This document shows, piece by piece, positions 1 to 6,460 of a DNA stretch of 12,529 nt. Under the pieces are notes generated by a model. It ran no database searches and was not told where the DNA came from. It saw only the letters and a program-made list of their open reading frames with translations. The position numbers and the translations under genes were made by a program. Every line of letters begins with the position of its first letter. Within the stretch, counting starts at the first letter, position 1. The DNA is taken from the NCBI GenBank assembly GCA_029555885.1, contig JAKPQT010000394.1, positions 1-12,529 of the forward strand, read 5' to 3'. The stretch is from Chloroflexota bacterium. GTDB taxonomy: Bacteria > Chloroflexota > Anaerolineae > CG2-30-64-16.

Positions 1-126
1 CAGCACGACCAGCAGAACGAGCTGGCTCGCGTCACGCCATACAAGGCTATCGCCACTGCGGCTGCAGCCGTTCAGGAATCAGGCCCTACCTGGGAAACCG
101 ACCACAAGTCGGACAGTGCAGCGTAA
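1..126 (+). CDS. Possible 3' end of an unidentified gene (partial)
   Basis: Reading from base 1 there are 41 sense codons and then TAA at 124-126. The peptide tail is Ala-rich and polar (it ends ...ETDHKSDSAA), with no recognisable motif, membrane segment or cysteine. The other two forward frames are also open across this stretch, so openness alone proves nothing. I prefer this frame because its composition is protein-like (Ala, Asp, Glu, Gln), while the other two are rich in Ser/Arg/Pro or Cys/Arg as in typical shadow frames. The stop lies 10 bp before a strong hairpin, which fits the end of a transcription unit. No function is assigned. Confidence 0.4.
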   Translation, partial: QHDQQNELARVTPYKAIATAAAAVQESGPTWETDHKSDSAA

Positions 127-136
127 GTCTATGGAA

Positions 137-228
137 AAATAGAACGCTGATGACGCTGATCTGACTGATTCTCATGATCTATAGTGATAGCTCAAATCAG
201 TTCGATCAGCGTCATCAGCGTTCTATTT
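137..228. terminator. Long inverted repeat, probable terminator of the molybdoenzyme operon
   Basis: Bases 137-161 are the exact reverse complement of 204-228 (25 bp). Pairing continues inward through one mismatch (162/203) and one G-T pair (163/202) to seven more pairs (164-170 with 195-201), leaving a loop of about 24 nt. The right arm overlaps the first two positions of the TTA at 227-229, which is the stop codon of the minus-strand hydroxylase. Read on the minus strand, the stem ends in CTATTTTTCC, a short T-run suited to intrinsic termination of that operon. Read on the plus strand the T-run is weaker. The arms are built from repeated GCTGAT/GACGCTGAT units, which looks more like a dispersed palindromic repeat used as a terminator than a simple terminator. 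Confidence 0.65.
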
Positions 229-3200
229 ATCGTCCCCTCAACGCGCGCCACACGCGCTCGGGCGTGAGCGGGATGACGGGCGTCTCGATGCCGGTCGCAT
301 CGTAGACTGCATTCGCAACCGCCGGCGCGACGCCGTCCAGCGGAATCTCAGCGACCGCCTTGACGCCGAAGGGGTGCGTCGGCTCGTACGTCTGTACGAA
401 GCGCACCTGCAACTCCGGCATCTCGTCCGCGGTGAAGATCCGGTAGTACCCGAAGCGCGGGTTGACCAGCCGCCCGCGCTCGTCCAATACCATCTCCTCG
501 CATACCGCGTAGCCGAGCGCCTGCGTCATGCCGCCTTCGACCTGGCCGGTTGCAGTGGCCGGGTTGACGATCACCCCGCAGTCCAGCACCATCACCAGTT
601 TCTCGACCGTGACCTGCCCCGTCTCGACATCTACGAGGACATCTGCGAACTGCGCGGCGAAGGGCGGCGGGCTGTCCGGGCTGACATAGGAGCCGACCGC
701 CATGATCTGGTGCTGGTCGCTGTGGTGCAGGCTCTCCAACGCGACCTCGGCCAACGTCACACTCCGGCCGTCCGGCGCCCACGCCTGCCGTTCGGCCAGC
801 ATGATTTCCTCCGCGGGCGCGCCGAGCATCTTGCCGGCCACCGCCTTGATCTGCTCCGCGACCCCGCGCGCGGCCTCGACGACCGCTGCACCGGAGATGT
901 AGGTCGTGCTGGACGCATACGCGCCCTTGTCGAAGGGCGTGAAATCCGTGTCCGATGAGTACGTGATGAAGTCCTCCGGCGGGCAGCCGAGTACCTCCGC
1001 GGCCATCTGCGTCAGCACCGTATCCGAGCCGGTGCCGAGGTCCGTCGCACCGACGAGCAGATTGAAGCTGCCGTCGTCGTTCATCTTGATGCTGGCCGCG
1101 CCCATGTCGAGGTTCGGGATCGCGGTCCCCTGCATGACCAGCGCGACGCCCTTGCCGCGACGGAGGCCCTTCGACTCCGCGCCGCTCCGCTCAGGGTGGT
1201 CCTTCGACTGCGTCCCGCCGCTGGCGGGCCTCCGCTCAGGATGCTCGGCCCACCCGATCAGCCCTGCGCCGATGCGCGCGCACTCGTGAATGGCGTTCGT
1301 CCGGATCATCTCCGGGTGCGCCGCGCGGCCCTCGCTCCAGGCCTTCGCCATGGGGTGTTCTTCGCCGGCCTGCAGCACGTTCATCAGCCGGAACCTCAGC
1401 GGGTCCAGCCCCAGGCTGCGCGCGATGCGCTCCATATGACATTCGAGCGGGTAGAAGCCCTGCGGCACGCCGTAACCGCGGTACGCGCCGGCCGTCGGCG
1501 TGTTGGTATAAACCACGTCCGCGACGAAGCGGATGTTGGACTGTCCGTCTGCGCCCTTGTTAGCCGGGTAAAGCGACATCGCCTTGTGACCGGTATTGCC
1601 CGTCACGGTGAGGGCGTGGTTGCCGTACGCGCCCGTATCGCTCAGCACACGCATCTCGTTCGCCACGATCCGCCCGTCGGCCATGACGCCGGTACGCATG
1701 GTGACGCGCATCGGGTGGCGCGAGGTGCTGGCGAGGAACTGCTCCTCGCGCGTATACTCCATCTTGACCGGCCGCCCGGTTGCGATGGTCAGGTGCGCGC
1801 AGATGTCCTCGATCAGCACTTCCTGTTTGTTGCCAAAGCCGCCGCCGATGCGCGGCTTGATGACCCGGATACGTTTGATGGGCAGGCCGAGCACCGGCGC
1901 GAGGATGCGCCGCGCATGGAACGGCACCTGCGTGCTCGTCCGGATGACCAGCCGGTCATTCTCGTCCCAGTAGGTGATGCAGACCATCGGCTCGATGGGC
2001 GCCTGCTGCACCTTCGGGACCTGGTACTCGCCCTCGAAGACGTAGTCCGCCGCGGCCAGCGCGGCATCCACGTCGCCCAGCTCGATGCGGATGGCCGCGG
2101 CCAAGTTGCGCGCGGGGTCGCAGTCTGCAAATGGCACATACTCCGGCTCGTCGTGGATAACCGGCGCGCCGGGCGCCATCGACTCGCGCGGGTCCAGGAT
2201 CGCGGGCAGTTCCTCGTACTCGACCTCGATCAGGCCGAGCGCGCGCTGTGCAATTTCCTCGGTCTCCGCCGCGACCGCAGCCACGCGGTCTCCGACGCAG
2301 CGCAGCTTGCGGTCCAGGCTGAAGAAGTCCAGCGGGCCGGGGATCGGGTCGGACTGGCCCGCGGTGGAGTGCACCACGCGCGGGATGTCCGCATGGGTCA
2401 GCACCGCATGGACGCCGGGCAGTGCGCGTGCCCGTGATACGTCGATGTGTTTGATGTAGCCGTGCGCGATCGGGCTGTGCAGCAGCTTGCCGACGAGCAT
2501 CCCGCGCATCTCGATGTCCGCTACGAACGCGGGCTTGCCCTGCGCCAGTTTGACCGCGTCGACCTTCGGCTCCGCCGCGCCGACATAGCGGTTCTCCGCG
2601 GGCGCAACCACCAGCGTGGGCAGCGTCACGCGGGTCTGCGTGGTCACAGGCGCGCCGGTCGCCGGCTCCACGACCTCACCGGCAGCCACGGCCAGCCGGT
2701 CGCCGGCGGCGGGCGGCACCTGCCGCGTCTCGTCGGGCAGGGGCAGTTCGGGCGGCGGGATGCTGCCTGGAATGGCCGGCGGCTCCTCCTCCCCGCGCAG
2801 GACCGCGGCGGCGCGCAGGACGGCCGCCACCGGCTTGGCGTAGCCGGTGCAGCGGCACAGCACGCCCGACAGCGCGTCGCGCACTTCCGCCTCGGTCGGG
2901 TTGGGATTCTGCTCCAGGAGCGCCTGGGCCGCGAGCAGTTGTGCCGGGGTGCAGTAGCCGCACTGGATCGCGCCCGCCTGGATGAACGCCTGCTGCAGCG
3001 GGTGCAGCCCGGCGGTGTGCTTCCAGCCCTGTTCTGGATGCTCGCCCAGGGCCTCCACCGTCGCGACGTGATGCCCGCCGGCCTGCGCGGCCAGCAGCGT
3101 GCAGGAGGTCACAGGAAGGCCGTCGAGCCGCACGGTGCATGCACCGCACTCGCCCGTCTCACAGCCGTGCTTGACGCCGAACACGCCGTGGCGCCGCAGC

Positions 3201-3274
3201 GCATCCAGCAGCGATTCGTTTGGGGCCACCTCCCAGGTTTGCGGCTTGTCGTTCAAGGTAAATTCGAGCAGCAT
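227..3274 (-). CDS. Fused 2Fe-2S/molybdopterin hydroxylase, xanthine dehydrogenase family (XdhD-like)
   Basis: This is a 1015-aa fusion of the small iron-sulfur subunit and the large molybdopterin subunit of a xanthine oxidase-family hydroxylase. Residues 1-75 are a plant-type ferredoxin domain with C38, C43, C46 and C58. Residues 85-160 carry the second 2Fe-2S site (C105, C108, C140, C142). After a Pro/Ala linker the large subunit starts near 235. It shows GGGFGNKQ at 477-484, GAYRGYG near 595, an ATDLGTGSDT block after 710, and AVAEIPLDG near the C-terminus, where E976 is the likely catalytic Glu. The wording of the last two blocks recalls E. coli XdhD and selenium-dependent xanthine dehydrogenases more than CO dehydrogenase, so a purine or related N-heterocycle is a plausible substrate; this is inference. 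I chose the ATG at 3274 over the GTG at 3277 because GGAGG then sits 5 nt upstream. The start overlaps the stop of the FAD-subunit gene (TGATG), indicating translational coupling. Residues about 676-703 are encoded by an inserted repeat. No XdhC-type maturation factor is in the window. Confidence 0.93.
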   Translation of the reverse strand: MLLEFTLNDKPQTWEVAPNESLLDALRRHGVFGVKHGCETGECGACTVRLDGLPVTSCTLLAAQAGGHHVATVEALGEHPEQGWKHTAGLHPLQQAFIQAGAIQCGYCTPAQLLAAQALLEQNPNPTEAEVRDALSGVLCRCTGYAKPVAAVLRAAAVLRGEEEPPAIPGSIPPPELPLPDETRQVPPAAGDRLAVAAGEVVEPATGAPVTTQTRVTLPTLVVAPAENRYVGAAEPKVDAVKLAQGKPAFVADIEMRGMLVGKLLHSPIAHGYIKHIDVSRARALPGVHAVLTHADIPRVVHSTAGQSDPIPGPLDFFSLDRKLRCVGDRVAAVAAETEEIAQRALGLIEVEYEELPAILDPRESMAPGAPVIHDEPEYVPFADCDPARNLAAAIRIELGDVDAALAAADYVFEGEYQVPKVQQAPIEPMVCITYWDENDRLVIRTSTQVPFHARRILAPVLGLPIKRIRVIKPRIGGGFGNKQEVLIEDICAHLTIATGRPVKMEYTREEQFLASTSRHPMRVTMRTGVMADGRIVANEMRVLSDTGAYGNHALTVTGNTGHKAMSLYPANKGADGQSNIRFVADVVYTNTPTAGAYRGYGVPQGFYPLECHMERIARSLGLDPLRFRLMNVLQAGEEHPMAKAWSEGRAAHPEMIRTNAIHECARIGAGLIGWAEHPERRPASGGTQSKDHPERSGAESKGLRRGKGVALVMQGTAIPNLDMGAASIKMNDDGSFNLLVGATDLGTGSDTVLTQMAAEVLGCPPEDFITYSSDTDFTPFDKGAYASSTTYISGAAVVEAARGVAEQIKAVAGKMLGAPAEEIMLAERQAWAPDGRSVTLAEVALESLHHSDQHQIMAVGSYVSPDSPPPFAAQFADVLVDVETGQVTVEKLVMVLDCGVIVNPATATGQVEGGMTQALGYAVCEEMVLDERGRLVNPRFGYYRIFTADEMPELQVRFVQTYEPTHPFGVKAVAEIPLDGVAPAVANAVYDATGIETPVIPLTPERVWRALRGR
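1167..1246. repeat. Two-copy CCTTCGACT...CTCAGG repeat inside the hydroxylase coding sequence
   Basis: CCTTCGACT occurs at 1168-1176 and again at 1201-1209. CTCCGCTCAGG occurs at 1185-1195 and 1230-1240. Each copy therefore has the same two ends with a different centre, and the second centre contains a CCCGCC-AGC-GGCGGG type hairpin (about 1214-1228). On the coding (minus) strand this gives a tandem HPER...ESKG / HPER...QSKD peptide at residues about 676-703 of the fused molybdoenzyme, with the reading frame preserved. From general familiarity, CCTTCGACTCCGCTCAGG-like sequences are common dispersed intergenic repeats in high-GC environmental genomes. A position inside a gene is unusual. Confidence 0.7.
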
Positions 3275-4128
3275 CACGACCTCCCTGCCTGTGACAGCGC
3301 GCGCCGCGCCAGCACGACCGCCATCTCCCGCCGGTACTCACTGGAACCGCGGAAGTCACCTGCCGGGTGAACGAGCGGGGCCAGCTGCGCCGCCGCATCC
3401 GCGATCAGGTCCGGCGTCAGAGATTGTCCGGTCAGAGCTGCTTCCACAAGAGGCACGCGCAGCGGCATCGGCGCCACACCGCCCATCACGAGACGCGCGT
3501 GGGTGCAGCGGCCAGCCTGCACGGCCAACGCGGCGACGGCCAACACAATCGGCGCATCCGCGGGCGTGCGCGCAACCGTCTCCAGCGCATAGCCCGTCGC
3601 GTCGCCGGTCACCGCCACGCGCAACCCGGTGACGATGGCCGGTGCGGCGAGCAGCGCCGCGCGCTGGTCCAGGAACTCCGCATACGGGACGACCTGTTCG
3701 CCGGCCTGCGTCGCGAGTATCACCTCGGCGTCGCACGCCAGCAGCGCGGCCGGCAGCGGGTCGTCATCCGCGGCGACGACGGCAGCGCCGCCCACGGTCG
3801 CCCGGTTGCGCTGCACGCTGCCGCTCCATCGCTGCGCGCACTGCCCGAGGAATGGCAATGGGTTATCCTCGCCCGCGGCCAGCCGCGCCCGCGTCACGAG
3901 CGCGCCGATGTGCAGCAGCCCGCGCTCGTGGTCAAAGGTGAGCTGGTCCAGGCCCAGCCCTTGCAGGTCAACGACAGCTTCGATGGTGGGGTCCGCGGCG
4001 GCCAGCAGCGTGTCGCCGCCGGCCAGCACGACCGTGCGGATGCTAGGCCGGGCGAGGAGCGCCAGCGCGTCTTGCAGTCCGTGGCCTTCCGCCGCGGGCC
4101 GGTGATATTCGCGGAGGTTGAGTAGCAT
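3274..4128 (-). CDS. FAD-binding subunit of the molybdenum hydroxylase
   Basis: This 284-aa protein is the medium, FAD-binding subunit of a xanthine dehydrogenase/CO dehydrogenase-type enzyme, passing electrons from the 2Fe-2S clusters to its flavin. The first FAD loop is AGGDTLL at residues 36-42 (family form AGGT-x-L). The second is RNRATVGGAAVVAADDDPLP at about 107-126 (family form RN-x-ATIGGN...ASP-x-(A/S)D). In this second loop the usual Asn after GG is Ala, and an Asp run replaces the usual Ser/Pro. A C-terminal CO-dehydrogenase flavoprotein domain occupies about 175-280. The ATG at 4128 has GGAGGT 8 nt upstream, and the stop overlaps the start of the fused Fe-S/Mo gene. The two-gene layout makes a complete three-cofactor enzyme from two polypeptides. 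The length is typical for the family. Confidence 0.9.
   Translation of the reverse strand: MLLNLREYHRPAAEGHGLQDALALLARPSIRTVVLAGGDTLLAAADPTIEAVVDLQGLGLDQLTFDHERGLLHIGALVTRARLAAGEDNPLPFLGQCAQRWSGSVQRNRATVGGAAVVAADDDPLPAALLACDAEVILATQAGEQVVPYAEFLDQRAALLAAPAIVTGLRVAVTGDATGYALETVARTPADAPIVLAVAALAVQAGRCTHARLVMGGVAPMPLRVPLVEAALTGQSLTPDLIADAAAQLAPLVHPAGDFRGSSEYRREMAVVLARRALSQAGRS
3280..3285 (-). promoter_or_regulatory. Ribosome binding site deciding the hydroxylase start
   Basis: GGGAGG on the minus strand lies 5 nt before ATG (3274-3272) but only 2 nt before the alternative GTG (3277-3275). The spacing favours the ATG. The site lies within the last codons of the upstream FAD-subunit gene. Confidence 0.7.
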
Positions 4129-4160
4129 CGCAGAGCACCTCCAGAGGATTGATTGTACTG

Positions 4161-4191
4161 ATTATAGCACAGCCGCGGTGGGCGTCGGCAA
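4161..4191 (-). promoter_or_regulatory. Promoter of the molybdenum hydroxylase operon
   Basis: The minus strand reads TGC-TATAAT (4169-4161), a perfect extended -10. A weak -35 candidate TTGCCG (4191-4186) sits 19 bp upstream, and the extended -10 probably compensates for the long spacing. The predicted transcript would start near 4154, leaving a leader of about 25 nt that contains GGAGGT. This is too short for a riboswitch. Confidence 0.6.
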
Positions 4192-4230
4192 TCACTCTGG
4201 CGCTCAGAGGTAGGACATAGGGAATCCCTT

Positions 4231-4271
4231 TTGCGGGGTAGTGGACTGCAAAGCAGTCCACTACCCCGCAA
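4231..4271. repeat. Perfect 19-bp hairpin downstream of the VOC gene
   Basis: Bases 4231-4249 are exactly complementary to 4253-4271 around an AAA loop (GTGGACTGC-AAA-GCAGTCCAC at the core). The hairpin starts 9 bp beyond the VOC stop codon, so it could end that transcript or protect its 3' end. No T-run follows it on the minus strand, where the next bases are AAAAGGG. A classical intrinsic terminator is therefore not clear, and a dispersed palindromic repeat is the other reading. Confidence 0.75.
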
Positions 4272-4280
4272 TACCGAGTT

Positions 4281-4760
4281 CTACGTTCCGGTCCCGGCAT
4301 AGGCCCGCTTCAACTCACCGATGTCCAGCTTGACCATCTTCATCATGGCCGCCATCACCCGGCCCGCCTTCTCTTGATCGGGGTCCTGCAACAGCTCGTT
4401 CAGAATGCTGGGGACAATCTGCCACGATACGCCGAACTTGTCCCTGAGCCAGCCGCACGCGTCCGGCTGTCCGCCCTCTAGCAGCCTGTCCCAGTAGTAA
4501 TCCACCTCTTCCTGCGACTGGCAATCAACATAGAACGAGATAGCCGGCGTGAAGGCAAACTCCGGCCCGCCGTTCAGCGCCACGAACTTCTGCCCGAACA
4601 GCTCAAAGGAAACCGTCAGCGCCGAACCCTCCGGGCCCGACCCCTCGGATCCGAAGCGCGCCACATCGGTAATGCGCGCGTCCTTGAAGACCGATACGTA
4701 GAAGTTGGCGGCTTCCTCCGCCTGCCCGTCGAACCACAGAAATGGCGTAATCTTCTGCAT
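4281..4760 (-). CDS. PhnB-like VOC-superfamily protein (3-demethylubiquinone methyltransferase-like domain)
   Basis: This 159-aa single-domain protein starts MQKITPFLWFDGQAEEAANF and carries CGWLRDKFGVSWQIVP at about 102-117, a hallmark of the PhnB/'3-demethylubiquinone-9 3-methyltransferase' family (Pfam PF06983) in the vicinal oxygen chelate superfamily. The family name is historical. Most members are not shown to be methyltransferases, and their roles include metal-dependent chemistry or resistance. The protein is cytoplasmic, with no signal peptide or membrane segment. The ATG at 4760 has CAGGAG about 7 nt upstream. It is probably a single-gene unit, diverging from the phosphoesterase operon and separated from the hydroxylase operon by a perfect hairpin and a new promoter. 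Family assignment is strong; function is unknown. Confidence 0.88.
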   Translation of the reverse strand: MQKITPFLWFDGQAEEAANFYVSVFKDARITDVARFGSEGSGPEGSALTVSFELFGQKFVALNGGPEFAFTPAISFYVDCQSQEEVDYYWDRLLEGGQPDACGWLRDKFGVSWQIVPSILNELLQDPDQEKAGRVMAAMMKMVKLDIGELKRAYAGTGT

Positions 4761-4804
4761 GGTACTGCTCCTGCTCTATACGAATGTAACACTAGCAGGC
4801 CACT

Positions 4805-4813
4805 ATGATACCA
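4805..4813 (-). promoter_or_regulatory. Possible extended -10 element for the VOC gene
   Basis: The minus strand reads TGG-TATCAT, an extended -10 form, ending 45 bp before the VOC start. I see no good -35 at 16-18 bp. It lies back to back with the plus-strand promoter of the phosphoesterase operon in a 134-bp divergent intergenic region. Confidence 0.35.
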
Positions 4814-4844
4814 CAAAATCGCACAAATGTTCCTTAAAGTTTCC

Positions 4845-4873
4845 TTGCCCCGCGCGGAGGCTCATGCTACACT
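4845..4873 (+). promoter_or_regulatory. Promoter of the metallophosphoesterase operon
   Basis: TTGCCC (4845-4850) and TACACT (4868-4873) are separated by exactly 17 bp, with TGC immediately before the -10 (extended -10). The predicted transcript start near 4880 leaves a very short leader holding GAGGT (4881-4885) before the ATG at 4895. Confidence 0.5.
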
Positions 4874-4894
4874 ATCCGCCGAGGTAAAGCGCCT

Positions 4895-6460
4895 ATGTCA
4901 CGTCTCATTCGGAAGTCCCTGCTCGCCGCAGGCGCGGCCGCGGGCCTTGCGCTGCTGTATGGCCGCTACATCGAGCGCGGCCGGGTCCGGCTGGACCGCT
5001 TCACCGTGGAGGTGGACAGGCCAGGACTGCCTCCCCAGGGCGTCACCATCCTGCATCTCTCCGACCTGCACATCCGCGAGCGCGAGCCGGTGCAGGCGGT
5101 CAAGCTCGCGCGGCTGCACCGGCTGCTGGCAGACGAGCCCTACGACATCCTCGCACTGACAGGCGACCTGGTTCACAATATGGCCGGGCTGCCCACCGCT
5201 GCCGCGTTCCTGGCCGGGCTGAACCCGTGCCTGGCGGCCTTCGTCGTGCCCGGCAACCGTGACTATCTGGAATCGAGCTTTCGCGCCTTGCTCGGCACGC
5301 CGGAGGAACGCCAGGGGCTATCGCTCGCTAAACAGACATCGCTTGCCGCCCGCAAGATCGGCCGCGTGCTGCGCCGCTTCGTACGCAACGAGGGCGGAAC
5401 AGCCAAAGCGCACGGCACGCTCGGAATGCGCGCGAACGATGTGCCCGCGCTGCTGGCCGCGCTGGCCGCGCAGGGCATCCAGCCGCTTGTCAATCGCAAC
5501 GTACACCTCGTCGCAGATGGCCTCGACCTGTGGGTTGCGGGCGTGGATGACCTGGGCAATGGAAAGCCCGACCTGCCCGCTGCGCTGGCCGGTGTCCCTG
5601 CGGATGCACCGCTGCTCCTGCTGGCCCACAATCCCGATATCTGGCTGCAGGCCAGGGCCCACCGTGCAGACCTGATCCTCTCCGGCCACACGCACGGCGG
5701 GCAGATTCGCCTGCCGTTGCTCGGCTCGGTATACCGGCAGGGCACGCACCTGGGCCGGCAGCGCGCCGCCGGGTGGTTCGAGCAGGGCCAGGCCCGCATG
5801 TTCGTGAGCCGGGGCCTGGGGGAGAGCTTTCCGCTCCGCCTGGGCGCGCCGCTGCAAGCTGCACTCATCCGGCTGCTGCCCGGTCCTGGGCTGCGACCGG
5901 TCTCCGACCGTGCCGCTACTGCAGAAACCGAAGTAGCTCGGTCGGCCCAAGCGTTGGGCGAGACTGGCCGCAACAAGTTCACCCTCCGGCCGGTCGGTGA
6001 GCGGGATATGGACGTGCTGCTCGCGCTCTACCGCGAGTGCGAGGACTTCCTCGCGTTAGGCCCGCGGCCATACGCGTCCGTCGAGATGGTGCGCGGTGAC
6101 CTGGCGCTCTCAGCCGCGGACGGCGGCCTCTTCTGCGGCATCTACACACCTGGCGGCGAGCTGGCGGGCGTCGTGGACTTCACCCCGGGCAGCCGCCGTG
6201 ACAATCCACAGGAGGCCCACATCGAGCTGCTCATGCTCGCGCCGGCGTATCGCGGACTGCGGCTGGGCGAGGCAGTCGTCCGCGCGACGGAAGCGACCAT
6301 CTGGCAGGCGGCAGCCGTGCAGGCCATTGCAGTCGAGGCGCAGGTCAACAACCCCGACGCGATCCGCTTCTGGCAGCGGATGGGCTACCGCATCATCAGC
6401 GGCCCGCACCCGCAGACCGATGACACGACCTCCTGGTATCTGCGCAAGGAGCGAACATGA
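4895..6460 (+). CDS. Membrane-anchored metallophosphoesterase fused to a GNAT acetyltransferase
   Basis: This 521-aa protein has two enzymatic domains. Residues about 9-24 form a hydrophobic N-terminal segment after basic residues, so it is probably membrane-anchored. Residues 48-328 are a YkuE/YaeI-like calcineurin-type phosphoesterase. The metal-site blocks are D57-x-H59, G90-D91, N121 in GNRD, H245 in LAHNPD, and H265/H267 in GHTHGGQ. The expected GNH(D/E) block reads GNRD: the usual catalytic acid His is Arg122 (codon CGT at 5258-5260). Residues about 362-504 are a GNAT N-acetyltransferase domain, with APAYRGLRLGEAV at 449-461 as the acetyl-CoA loop (central Gly of RxxGxG replaced by Arg) and NPDAIRFWQRMGY at 486-498. 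The substrates of both domains are unknown. Its TGA overlaps the ATG of a paralogous phosphoesterase (ATGA). I cannot tell whether the phosphoesterase half is still active. Confidence 0.9.
   Translation: MSRLIRKSLLAAGAAAGLALLYGRYIERGRVRLDRFTVEVDRPGLPPQGVTILHLSDLHIREREPVQAVKLARLHRLLADEPYDILALTGDLVHNMAGLPTAAAFLAGLNPCLAAFVVPGNRDYLESSFRALLGTPEERQGLSLAKQTSLAARKIGRVLRRFVRNEGGTAKAHGTLGMRANDVPALLAALAAQGIQPLVNRNVHLVADGLDLWVAGVDDLGNGKPDLPAALAGVPADAPLLLLAHNPDIWLQARAHRADLILSGHTHGGQIRLPLLGSVYRQGTHLGRQRAAGWFEQGQARMFVSRGLGESFPLRLGAPLQAALIRLLPGPGLRPVSDRAATAETEVARSAQALGETGRNKFTLRPVGERDMDVLLALYRECEDFLALGPRPYASVEMVRGDLALSAADGGLFCGIYTPGGELAGVVDFTPGSRRDNPQEAHIELLMLAPAYRGLRLGEAVVRATEATIWQAAAVQAIAVEAQVNNPDAIRFWQRMGYRIISGPHPQTDDTTSWYLRKERT

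Noticed and set aside
1167..1246. Intein or insertion sequence in the hydroxylase
   Set aside because: The segment is only about 80 bp, with no splicing motifs, transposase or target duplication visible.
1196..3370. Long plus-strand open frames (1196-2437 and 2447-3370) opposite the hydroxylase genes
   Set aside because: They are antisense shadows of a high-GC gene, with Arg/His-rich, motif-free products. The minus-strand frame has full family motifs.
4129..4280. Purine or molybdenum-cofactor riboswitch upstream of the hydroxylase operon
   Set aside because: The predicted promoter leaves a leader of about 25 nt, and the only strong structure upstream is a simple perfect hairpin lying before the promoter.
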